Of a stretch of 9,771 nt of DNA, positions 1 to 6,828 are shown piece after piece. The stretch's first letter is position 1; each line of letters opens with the position of its first letter. Below the pieces are notes generated by a model. It was not told the origin of the DNA, did no database searches, and worked only from the letters and a program-made list of their open reading frames with translations. The stretch spans positions 1-9,771 of the forward strand of contig JALOLW010000114.1 in assembly GCA_025455795.1 (NCBI GenBank), given 5' to 3'. Source of the stretch: Spirosomataceae bacterium. Its GTDB lineage: Bacteria; Bacteroidota; Bacteroidia; Cytophagales; Spirosomataceae. The position numbers and the translations under genes are program-made.

Positions 1-38
1 ACTCGTAGCACGACTCCCTCATCCATCATAGAACAACC

Positions 39-77
39 TAATATATAAATAATTGATAATCAACTATTTATATATTA
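39..77. repeat. 39-bp near-perfect AT palindrome
   Basis: The sequence is symmetrical around position 58. Bases 39-51 (TAATATATAAATA) are the exact reverse complement of 65-77, and inside them TTGAT (53-57) mirrors ATCAA (59-63). The only mismatch is 52 against 64. Such a structure could extrude as a cruciform or be a dimeric protein site. With almost no GC it would make a poor terminator stem. Its function is unknown. Confidence 0.75.
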
Positions 78-85
78 AAATGAAA

Positions 86-126
86 AAATATTCATTTATA
101 AAAAATAACGAACAAATATTCATTTA
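86..126. repeat. 13-bp direct repeat pair
   Basis: AAATATTCATTTA occurs at 86-98 and again at 114-126, with starts 28 bp apart. The first copy also takes part in a small inverted repeat (AAATGAA at 78-84 with TTCATTT at 91-97). The pair could be two binding sites for one regulator or chance similarity in AT-rich DNA. Nothing else indicates a function. Confidence 0.5.
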
Positions 127-151
127 CAATTAAGAATAAGAGAATCCTATA

Positions 152-174
152 AAGGAATTGAAGACGAATTCCTT
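152..174 (-). terminator. Candidate terminator hairpin of trmB
   Basis: AAGGAATT (152-159) and AATTCCTT (167-174) form a perfect 8-bp inverted repeat around a 7-nt loop. The right arm overlaps the trmB stop codon (173-175), so on the transcript the stem starts within the stop codon. The downstream U-rich stretch is interrupted, so termination may be weak. It marks the probable end of the TonB-like/folC/trmB operon. Confidence 0.4.
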
Positions 175-889
175 ACAAAAAACGACAGCGAAGGTAGTGG
201 ACGGGGAAGCCTTTCTCGGTAAAAATCTGTTCAAAACGGGTCTTGATACCGTGATGTTCGTGGTATAAATCGGACGAATAGAGGTCGAAAGTATGCACTA
301 AATCAGTAACTCCGATGGCTTGGAGCGACTCTAAACTAAAATCAAACAATTCGCGATTGTCGGTTTTGAGGTGAAGCCATCCCCCTTTTTGAAGCACCGA
401 GCGGTATTTCTCTAAAAAATGAGCATGGGTGAGGCGACGCTTGGTTCGCTTCTTGATATTGAAGGGGTCGGGGAAAGTAATCCAAATTTCAGATACTTCG
501 TCTTGCTCAAAAAAATTTTCGAGAAACTCAATGTTGGTCCGAAGAAAGGCGACATTTTTTAAATCCAACTGCATCGCCCGCTTGCTCCCCACCGCGAGGC
601 GGTCTCCTTTGACATCAATGCCAATAAAATTCTTTTCAGGAAAAACTTGGGCCAATCCGACCGAATATTCGCCTTTTCCACAGGCCAATTCCAAAATGAG
701 GGGATTTGGGGTAAGAAAATGGCTTTCGTTCCATTTGCCTTTGATGTTTTCGTAGAGGGGTTTTCCTACTTCTAACACATTGAATGCCTGTGCGTTATGC
801 TCAAAACGGGGTTGCTTCTTACGACTCAAGATTTTAATATTTGTAGTTGGTGCGGGCAAAGATACGGCAGAATCAAATGTCAGCGGCAT
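173..889 (-). CDS. trmB: tRNA (guanine-N7-)-methyltransferase TrmB
   Basis: This SAM-dependent class I methyltransferase makes 7-methylguanosine at position 46 of the tRNA variable loop, in the cytoplasm. From the ATG at 889 it has 238 residues, near the usual 200-240. Visible motifs are the SAM-binding ELACGKGE (about residues 67-74), the acidic GID (90-92) ending strand 2, the signature FPDPFNIKKRTKRRLTH (139-155), and HLKTDN (173-178), with a family-like C-terminal GIKTRFE..F...G. An in-frame TTG at 892 is one codon earlier; I prefer the ATG. FPDPF replaces the commoner FPDPW. It starts 5 nt after the folC stop, so translation is probably coupled, and it is the last gene of the operon. The identification is firm from the motifs. 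Confidence 0.95.
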   Translation of the reverse strand: MPLTFDSAVSLPAPTTNIKILSRKKQPRFEHNAQAFNVLEVGKPLYENIKGKWNESHFLTPNPLILELACGKGEYSVGLAQVFPEKNFIGIDVKGDRLAVGSKRAMQLDLKNVAFLRTNIEFLENFFEQDEVSEIWITFPDPFNIKKRTKRRLTHAHFLEKYRSVLQKGGWLHLKTDNRELFDFSLESLQAIGVTDLVHTFDLYSSDLYHEHHGIKTRFEQIFTEKGFPVHYLRCRFL

Positions 890-894
890 CAAAA

Positions 895-2187
895 TCAGAC
901 TTCTTCGACTTCGGCCACCACAAAAGTGCTGCCACCGACATAAATAAAATCGTCGGCAGTCGCTTGAAGACGAGCTGCTATCAATGCCTCATTCACATCC
1001 CTATAAAAACTACTTGATAAGTTTTGTTGTTCGGATATATAGACTAATTCTTCTATACTCATCGCCCTCGGTAAATCAAAACTACAAAAGTAAAAACGAG
1101 CGTCGGTGGGGAACAAGCGTAAAATAGATACGATATCTTTGTCTTTGGCAAAACCCAACACCAAATGAAGCTGACGGTACGGATACTGTGCCAACTGCCC
1201 GACGTTTTCGGCCAAGCCTGCGGGGTTATGGGCTACGTCGGCTACAACGGTGGGATTTTGTTGCAATACTTGCCAACGACCCTTGAAGGAAGTAAGGCGG
1301 GTACAATGCGCCAAGCCATCTCGCAAGGCTTCGTCAGCAATAGCATGGCCCATTTGGCGTAGCACATCCACCGATTGTAACACGCCCAACAGGTTTTTGA
1401 GTTGGTACTGTCCCATCAAATCCAAGTGATAGGTGGTTGTCGAATGAGTAAGTGTATGACAAACAGTCACTTCCCTCCTACCCTGCGCCAATTGCGAATG
1501 GACAACCTGATAAAAATCTTCGGCAAAGTCAATGGGTGCGTTGGTTGCTTGGGCTTTTTGGCGAAATACTTGGGCGGTCTCTGGATGGGTTTCTGAAACC
1601 ACCACGGGCGTATCCACTTTGATGATGCCTGCTTTCTCAAAGGCGATTTTGGGGAGGGTATCGCCCAGCAAATCGGTATGGTCGAAGCTGATGTTGGTGA
1701 TGACCGACAACTCAGGCTGCAGGATATTGGTGGAATCAAGCCTTCCTCCCAGCCCCACCTCTATCACGGCTATGTCCACTCGCTCGCGGGCGAAGTAGTC
1801 AAAAGCCATGGCGACGGTGATTTCAAAAAAAGAGGGTTCAATATTTTCAATCAATGCCCGGTGCTGCGCCACAAAGTCCACCACCATGCTTTCGGGGGCG
1901 AGTTGTCCGTTGATTTTAAAGCGTTCGGTGAGGGATTTGAGGTGAGGCGACGTGTGAAGTCCCACTTTGTAACCCGCCGATTGAAGCACTGCCGCCAACA
2001 AATGTGACGTACTTCCCTTGCCATTGGTCCCTGCAATATGGATGCTCTTGAATTGTTGTTGGGGATTGCCCAATGCCTCGCACAAGGCCGTAATATTCTG
2101 TAATCCAGGCTTTAAAGCCGCCGCCCCAATCCGATGAAAAACGGGTAAACGAGCGTAGAGGTACGCGATTGTTTCGGTATAATTCAT
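895..2187 (-). CDS. folC: Folylpolyglutamate synthase / dihydrofolate synthase
   Basis: This cytoplasmic Mur-ligase-family enzyme adds glutamate to dihydropteroate and/or folates using ATP, making and retaining folate cofactors. The 430 residues match the family's usual 420-440. Visible are the P-loop in HIAGTNGKGST (50-60), TSPHL (79-83), the ligase signature VIEVGLGGRLDSTN (141-154), ITNISFDHTDLLG (163-175) with the Mg-binding region, the EKAGIIK segment (184-190), and in the C-terminal domain GRWQ (303-306) and DVAHNPAG (317-324; usually DGAHNP). It begins 34 nt after the TonB-like gene and ends 5 nt before trmB, all on one strand. Whether it has both activities or only polyglutamylation cannot be told from the sequence. 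Confidence 0.95.
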   Translation of the reverse strand: MNYTETIAYLYARLPVFHRIGAAALKPGLQNITALCEALGNPQQQFKSIHIAGTNGKGSTSHLLAAVLQSAGYKVGLHTSPHLKSLTERFKINGQLAPESMVVDFVAQHRALIENIEPSFFEITVAMAFDYFARERVDIAVIEVGLGGRLDSTNILQPELSVITNISFDHTDLLGDTLPKIAFEKAGIIKVDTPVVVSETHPETAQVFRQKAQATNAPIDFAEDFYQVVHSQLAQGRREVTVCHTLTHSTTTYHLDLMGQYQLKNLLGVLQSVDVLRQMGHAIADEALRDGLAHCTRLTSFKGRWQVLQQNPTVVADVAHNPAGLAENVGQLAQYPYRQLHLVLGFAKDKDIVSILRLFPTDARFYFCSFDLPRAMSIEELVYISEQQNLSSSFYRDVNEALIAARLQATADDFIYVGGSTFVVAEVEEV

Positions 2188-2221
2188 TCGTCAAATACAC
2201 ATCAGGTCTTGACCCGAAATT

Positions 2222-3145
2222 TTAACGGCTTTTGATGATGAACGTAATCGTGCCTTTAGAAGTAGGTGGCACATTTTCAGACTTGGGAACTAACTTCATT
2301 TTGCTCACCGCCCTACGATATACATCTACAACGGACTGACTTACGGTAGATTCTTTGACCCTGACGGCCACGATGTCGCCCGTGTCGTCCACGGTGAGTT
2401 CAAAAACGATGCGACCCGATTCGTCGGAGTCGTCATTGACTTGCGGACGTGAGCCCATGCCCCAGCCCGATACGTTGAGGGCTACGCCTGTTTTGGCACC
2501 ACCCGGTTTGCCGTACAAACTCCCCGCGTCTATGCTGCCTTTGGGGTTACCTTGATCGCCTACGCTACCAGGGCGGTCGCCGTTGTTGTTACCGCCAGTG
2601 CCAGAGGCCGTGCCGTTGGTACCATTACTGCCTTTGCCGCTTCCCGACGTTTTTTTGAACAAGGCTGCGTCGTCTATTTTCTTAGGGGCAGGTGTAGGTG
2701 CGGGTTTGGGCGTTTCGGGAGCGGGTGTAGTAGCTTTCGATTCGGTCTTGACGGGCTTGGTCTCGGCTTTGGTCTCTACGGGACTTTCCACTTTACTTGT
2801 CACGGGTGGCTTAGTGGGTGCCACTTTCACGGGTTTAGGGGTTTCTACTTTGGGCGTAGGTGGCGGCGTGACGGTCGGTTTGGATTTGATTTTGGGGGTA
2901 TCGTCCGATTTCTTGACGTTTTCGGCCCGGGGCGAATCGCTCGCTTTGTTGTAGGTTTGTATCTTGCCGTAGCCAGCAGCGTCTGTCCCAAAATTGACTT
3001 CAACGTATTCGATGACTTCGGTTGGGGGCAGGGTTTGGTACAATTTGATAAAAAACATCATCACCAACAAGGCAGTGGTAATGGTCAAAGAGGCGACTCC
3101 TGCCAATACTTGATGTTCTTTGTCTTGGGCGGTGGTAAGTGTCAT
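2222..3145 (-). CDS. TonB-like energy transducer, single-pass
   Basis: The 307-residue protein is built like a TonB/TolA energy transducer: a short cytoplasmic start, one membrane helix (about 13-35), a long periplasmic linker rich in Pro, Lys, Thr and Glu (about 76-156), a Gly/Asn/Ser-rich stretch (about 165-235), and a C-terminal TonB-like alpha/beta domain (about 242-307) with the pattern GRIVFELTVDDTGDIVAVRV, then a helix and a final beta strand. Such proteins pass the ExbB/ExbD proton-motive force across the periplasm to outer-membrane receptors or to trans-envelope machinery. No exbB or exbD lies beside it in this window, which is notable because Bacteroidota homologues often follow them. 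It is first in the operon with folC and trmB. The C-terminal domain is divergent and lacks an obvious YP motif, so TolA-like or unrelated trans-envelope roles are possible. Confidence 0.75.
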   Translation of the reverse strand: MTLTTAQDKEHQVLAGVASLTITTALLVMMFFIKLYQTLPPTEVIEYVEVNFGTDAAGYGKIQTYNKASDSPRAENVKKSDDTPKIKSKPTVTPPPTPKVETPKPVKVAPTKPPVTSKVESPVETKAETKPVKTESKATTPAPETPKPAPTPAPKKIDDAALFKKTSGSGKGSNGTNGTASGTGGNNNGDRPGSVGDQGNPKGSIDAGSLYGKPGGAKTGVALNVSGWGMGSRPQVNDDSDESGRIVFELTVDDTGDIVAVRVKESTVSQSVVDVYRRAVSKMKLVPKSENVPPTSKGTITFIIKSR

Positions 3146-3211
3146 TGGCGTACTGCTTTGATTACTTTTCGATTTTGCTACTTAAACGTAAAATAAGCGC
3201 AAAAAATATGC

Positions 3212-3254
3212 AATCACAAAAAAAGGAGCGACTCGCGCTCCTTTTTTTGTGATT
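3212..3254 (-). terminator. Strong intrinsic terminator after HU/SPOR gene
   Basis: Arms of 19 bp (AATCACAAAAAAAGGAGCG at 3212-3230 and its exact complement at 3236-3254) flank a 5-nt loop, starting 10 nt past the stop of the HU/SPOR gene. A GC-rich tip (GGAGCG/CGCTCC) is followed by seven T on either strand, the classic rho-independent layout, and it would work in both directions. It implies that the TonB-like/folC/trmB operon has its own promoter in the 66 bp between 3146 and 3211. Confidence 0.88.
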
Positions 3255-3264
3255 TGTACGATGA

Positions 3265-4377
3265 TTAGTGATGTAACACCCACGCATTGGCTCCCGATAG
3301 TTTGCCGACGCGGCCCAAGTGCTGTTTGGCTTCTTGGGGTGTATCATACCCCACCGCAGCCACCAAAATTAGCTTCCCTTCTTCGGGGGTAGGATTGACA
3401 ATGTGGGCGTCGGGATAGCGGTTGCGTTTCAATTTTTTGACCAACTTCTCGGCGTTGGATAGTTGAGAAAAACCACCCGCCATCACAAAATAGACTTGGT
3501 CTTGGTCCGAACTGAATGCAGTGTTTTCGGATTCAATTTCTGTATTCTTTTCTACTTTTGATTGAACCAACTCCTTTGCTACCGAAGGTTCTTTGATTGA
3601 CGTTGGTGCTGTATTGGTCACCGTTTCCATTTTAGGAGCATCGGTTGCTTTGGGTTGGGCAATTGGAACAAACACCTGTTTAGCAGCAACTTGAACGGCG
3701 TTATCTTTTTTATCGGCCACAAAAATCGTCTTCGCAGTCTCAATCAGTTCAAAAGGATTGAGGCTGGACTTGACGCTTTCGGCGGGGAGTTGGGTAAAGC
3801 CTGCTACTGCGGCAATGCCCAACACCAAGACACCACCTACGTACAAAGCCCTGCGTGAACGGCGACGATGCGGGGTAGTGATTTCCCAGGCTTCTGCTTC
3901 GCGGTTGGTGAGGGTCCAGTCGGCGGTAGAGTCCGACTCTTCTACGGTAGGTTGGGTGTCGAGGGCGGCAACCGCCACCGATGTCAGACCAAACCCATCT
4001 TGGTAAAAGTTGGTCGTAGGAGTAGGCTCAAACTGTAACTTTCCCTCCGCGTTGCGCGAGAGGGTTCCAATACCTTCGAGCAAATACTCGCCTTGGGTCT
4101 GTACACCCGTTTTGATGTCTTCGACAAACTGACGCACGCGCTTTTGCGCTTCTTCGCGGGCGAGCTGCTCATTGACCGTGAGGTAGTGTACCAGCAAACC
4201 GTCGTCTAATCGTAGGGCTTCGTTGAATGCCACCCGCTTTTGGGGGGCATGGTAGAGGGCGTTTTGATTGCTATAAAAAGCATGGTTAAAATACGCGATG
4301 AATCCGCCTAACTCGGGAATAACAACGCAATCATGCTCGTATAGCAGTTTTCGGGTGTAGTCTAAGACCGAAATCAT
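3265..4377 (-). CDS. HU-CCDC81-like and SPOR domain membrane protein
   Basis: The 370-residue protein has three parts. Residues 1 to about 130 resemble the bacterial HU-CCDC81 domains, an HU/IHF-like fold (YTRKLLYEHDCVVIPELGGF near the start, then FNEALRLDDGLL and GIGTL). A basic patch (RRRSRR, 171-176) precedes one membrane helix (about 177-197), so by the positive-inside rule the N-terminus is cytoplasmic. After a low-complexity periplasmic linker (about 200-290), residues 294-370 are a SPOR domain (VYFVMAGGFSQLSNAEKLVKKL ends), which in other proteins binds glycan strands lacking stem peptides at division sites. It is bounded by its own terminator and a divergent spacer, so it is probably transcribed alone. 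The domain calls are from pattern memory; the function of the HU-like part in this family is not established. Confidence 0.85.
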   Translation of the reverse strand: MISVLDYTRKLLYEHDCVVIPELGGFIAYFNHAFYSNQNALYHAPQKRVAFNEALRLDDGLLVHYLTVNEQLAREEAQKRVRQFVEDIKTGVQTQGEYLLEGIGTLSRNAEGKLQFEPTPTTNFYQDGFGLTSVAVAALDTQPTVEESDSTADWTLTNREAEAWEITTPHRRRSRRALYVGGVLVLGIAAVAGFTQLPAESVKSSLNPFELIETAKTIFVADKKDNAVQVAAKQVFVPIAQPKATDAPKMETVTNTAPTSIKEPSVAKELVQSKVEKNTEIESENTAFSSDQDQVYFVMAGGFSQLSNAEKLVKKLKRNRYPDAHIVNPTPEEGKLILVAAVGYDTPQEAKQHLGRVGKLSGANAWVLHH

Positions 4378-4574
4378 ATCAAATGACAGTAATGTTTATG
4401 GGAATTTGGTCACTAAGGTAAATGATAAAAAAAACAAAAGCAAGGGAAATTTTTGCGAAGCGACGGCTAAATTGATTTAAAATAGAGAGAAAAGTTTGAT
4501 TTACAGACTTTTCTATTTCCGATTAGAAATATTACTTTTTTGACTTATTACCAAACCACCCTACTTCTCTCCCC
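4378..4574. promoter_or_regulatory. Divergent promoter region
   Basis: These 197 bp separate the start codons of the divergent HU/SPOR and PL8 genes and must hold both promoters. I find no exact TAnnTTTG element on either strand; TACTTTTTTG at 4532-4541 is only a loose match. An 8-bp inverted repeat lies inside (4488-4514). No Shine-Dalgarno sequence precedes the PL8 ATG; the last bases before it are pyrimidine-rich, as is common in Bacteroidota. Confidence 0.45.
4488..4514. repeat. 8-bp inverted repeat upstream of PL8 gene
   Basis: AGAAAAGT (4488-4495) and ACTTTTCT (4507-4514) are perfect reverse complements with an 11-nt spacer, about 60 bp before the PL8 start codon. The 19-bp centre-to-centre spacing is compatible with a dimeric regulator site; a leader hairpin is the other option. 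No regulator gene is adjacent to support either. Confidence 0.4.
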
Positions 4575-6731
4575 ATGAAGCATTTTTGTCAATTACTTTT
4601 ATTGATTTGGGCAGGACATAGCCTTGCCCAATCCAACGACCTCGCCCTTATCAAAAGTCGTATCGTGACCGACCTCATGCAGGCCAAAGTCAGCGATAAG
4701 GCCATCGAACTCATCATGCCCAAAATGAACGAAGACGGCAGTTTTGCGGGCATCAACTACGCCGACCTTAGTCGCACGGCGAGTTTTCCGCACGGTGGTC
4801 ACACCCGCGATTTGGTACTATTGGCTAAGGCTTACAAAACCAACAGTTCGGCTTTTTACCAAAACCCAAAGGTCAAAGAGTTGATAGTGAAAGGCTTAGA
4901 TTATTGGGTTAAAAACGATTTTGTGGGTGACAACTGGCACGACAACCAAATCACCACCCCCACCAACCTTGTCAATCTAATGCTCGTCGTGGGCGATGAA
5001 TTGCCCAAAGAGTTGGTTGAAAAAGCCCAACCCATGATTGGCCGCGCCAACATGAACGCTTCGGGCGCGCGTCCCAGCGGCGACCGTATCGTGATAGCGG
5101 GGATTTTGGCCAAAAACCTGCTGTTTCGCAACGATTTCCAGGCGTTTGACCCCGTTATCAAAATCATTGAAGGCGAGATGAAGTTTGCGACGGGGGCGCG
5201 AGGCTTACAGCATGATTACAGTTTTCACCACCGCGAAGACCGCGTCAATAATACCTCGTCTTACGGCTATGGTAAATTTGCCAATGCCTACGGCGAGTGG
5301 TCGTACTACGTGGCGGGTACGCGCTACGCTTTTACCAAGGAAAAAATCAATTTGCTGGTGGACTACTATTTGGAGGGCATTTACAAACAACAAGTCTATG
5401 GCATATACGAGGATATTAGCGTCAAAAATCGCAGTATTTCGCAGAAAGCAGGCCCCTTGCAGCCGTACAGCACCCTCGAAATAGAACGGGTTTTGGCCTG
5501 CACTGACTATCGCAAGGCCGAGTTAGAACAAATCATCAAACTCCGCAAAGGCGAAGCCAAACCCGCAGTTTCGTTTGCGAAGTTTTTTTGGCAAACCGAG
5601 CATTTTGTGTTTCAACGGCCTCGTTTTTATACCACCGTGCGGATGTATTCTACCCGCAACCGCAACATGGAAGAACCCTACAACGGCCCTGGCAAAACCA
5701 CCCACCACCGCGCCGACGGCACCAATTACCTCATGCTTCGCGGCGACGAGTACCACAATATATGGGCGGTGTATGATTGGCAAAAAATATCGGGAACGAC
5801 CATCCTCCAAAAACTCCAAATGCCCCCCATCGAACACATCCAAAAAGACGGTCTGACCGACTTTGTGGGCGGTGTTACCGACGGTCTTTACGGGGCGGTG
5901 GTGTTTGATTTCAAAAGTCCGCACGATGGTACGGAAGCCAAAAAATCGTGGTTTTTCTTCGATGAAGAGTACGTCTGCCTCGGCACTGACATCAAAGCCG
6001 CTGCCGATTTACCCGTGGCCACGACCATCAACCAAACCCTACTGCGCAGCGACGTCACCTTGATGCAAAACAGTACCGTGCAACCACTCGCCAAAGGCAG
6101 CCGCGCCCTCGAAAATGTGCAATGGATTCACCACGACAAAGTGGGCTACGTTTTTCCCCAACCTGCGCTTATTCAGGCTTCTAACCAAACCGAAACGGGA
6201 CGGTGGTCGGACATCACCGACCAAAAAAACATCAGCAAGGAAACCGTGAGCGAGGAAGTATTTAAGTTGTGGTTTGACCACGGCAAAAAGCCCAAAAATG
6301 CGGCCTATCAGTACATCGTTGTACCCAATGTGACGGTGGAGCAACTGACAAAAAACAGCGGACGTAACGTCGTCATTTTGTCTAACACCCGCGACCTGCA
6401 AGCGGTGAAGCACGAAGGGTTGGGCATGATACAAGCGGCGTTTTACAAATCAGGGGAAGTAGCTATTACCAAAAGCCAAACGCTTCGGATGGACAGTCAG
6501 GGAATGGCCCTACTCAAAACTCAAAGTGGACGCGCCACTGCCCTCACCGTGGCCGACCCGTCGCGGAAGCTGAGTCGCATATCGGTCACGTTGTCAGGGA
6601 TTTATAAAACAAAAGGACAGGGTTTTGTGGCGTTGCCCAACGAAGCTCAAAACCAAACTACGTTTCTTATTGACCTCCCACAAGGCGTGTATTTGGGCAA
6701 AAGCGTCACAATCCAATTGGAAGTGCGATAA
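4575..6731 (+). CDS. Secreted polysaccharide lyase, family 8 (chondroitin AC/hyaluronate lyase-like)
   Basis: The 718-residue protein has a signal peptide (about 1-19, ending SLAQ) and the PL8 layout: an alpha/alpha-toroid catalytic domain (about 20-310), a central beta super-sandwich (about 335-600) and a small C-terminal beta domain. The length is close to the roughly 700 residues of Flavobacterium heparinum chondroitinase AC. Family-like segments are DNWHDNQITTP (119-129), DYSFHH..DR..NTSSYGYG (214-233), RSIS (286-289), and EEPYNGPGK (366-374) before DGTNYLMLRGDEYHNIWAVYDWQKISGTT. By comparison Y230, R286, E367 and N370 fit catalytic or binding positions, while other positions differ (see findings). 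PL8 enzymes cleave uronic-acid polysaccharides by beta-elimination; the substrate here cannot be named. No SusC/SusD or sulfatase gene is in view. The family is likely, the activity unproven. Confidence 0.85.
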   Translation: MKHFCQLLLLIWAGHSLAQSNDLALIKSRIVTDLMQAKVSDKAIELIMPKMNEDGSFAGINYADLSRTASFPHGGHTRDLVLLAKAYKTNSSAFYQNPKVKELIVKGLDYWVKNDFVGDNWHDNQITTPTNLVNLMLVVGDELPKELVEKAQPMIGRANMNASGARPSGDRIVIAGILAKNLLFRNDFQAFDPVIKIIEGEMKFATGARGLQHDYSFHHREDRVNNTSSYGYGKFANAYGEWSYYVAGTRYAFTKEKINLLVDYYLEGIYKQQVYGIYEDISVKNRSISQKAGPLQPYSTLEIERVLACTDYRKAELEQIIKLRKGEAKPAVSFAKFFWQTEHFVFQRPRFYTTVRMYSTRNRNMEEPYNGPGKTTHHRADGTNYLMLRGDEYHNIWAVYDWQKISGTTILQKLQMPPIEHIQKDGLTDFVGGVTDGLYGAVVFDFKSPHDGTEAKKSWFFFDEEYVCLGTDIKAAADLPVATTINQTLLRSDVTLMQNSTVQPLAKGSRALENVQWIHHDKVGYVFPQPALIQASNQTETGRWSDITDQKNISKETVSEEVFKLWFDHGKKPKNAAYQYIVVPNVTVEQLTKNSGRNVVILSNTRDLQAVKHEGLGMIQAAFYKSGEVAITKSQTLRMDSQGMALLKTQSGRATALTVADPSRKLSRISVTLSGIYKTKGQGFVALPNEAQNQTTFLIDLPQGVYLGKSVTIQLEVR

Positions 6732-6743
6732 ATAGTAGTTAAA

Positions 6744-6788
6744 CACCCCCCGCACGGGCGGCACATTCTGCTGTCAGTGCGGGGGGTG
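6744..6788. terminator. GC-rich hairpin between convergent genes
   Basis: CACCCCCCGCAC (6744-6755) and its exact complement (6777-6788) make a 12-bp stem with a 21-nt loop, 12 nt after the PL8 stop and 40 nt after the large-subunit stop on the other strand. The downstream tracts are short and mixed (TTTAACTACTATTT on the minus strand, GATAGTTATAATAGG on the plus), so it is not a textbook terminator, but its place between convergent ends makes bidirectional termination the likely role. Confidence 0.65.
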
Positions 6789-6828
6789 ATAGTTATAATA
6801 GGCTTCTGTACCTAATCAAGGTTTTTTA

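Larger units (their letters stand above)
1..172. other. AT-rich intergenic spacer at left edge
   Basis: This stretch lies downstream of the trmB stop codon and holds no gene I can support. From position 39 on it is extremely AT-rich, unlike the flanking genes. It contains a 39-bp near-palindrome, a 13-bp direct repeat and a hairpin next to trmB, listed separately. The first 48 bases could be the tail of a plus-strand gene (an open frame from base 1 ending at a TAA at 46-48), or ATGs at 24-29 on the minus strand could begin a leftward gene. Both are too short to judge. Confidence 0.6.

Noticed and set aside
1..48. Possible gene ends at the left edge (plus-strand tail to TAA at 46-48, or minus-strand start from ATG at 29 or 26)
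   Set aside because: Fewer than 17 codons are visible in either case and none is recognisable, so neither can be supported.
890..892. TTG start one codon before the trmB ATG
   Set aside because: An ATG follows immediately at 889; the extra residue has no family support.
2193..2216. Small inverted repeat (CAGGTC-TT-GACCCG) between the TonB-like gene and folC
   Set aside because: The stem is 6 bp with one mismatch and no T-tract; too weak to call a terminator inside a likely operon.
2552..3196. 214-codon open frame on the plus strand
   Set aside because: It is antisense to the TonB-like gene; its Gly/Phe/Arg-rich composition is the mirror of the Pro/Lys/Thr linker, and it runs into the terminator-side spacer without a family signature.
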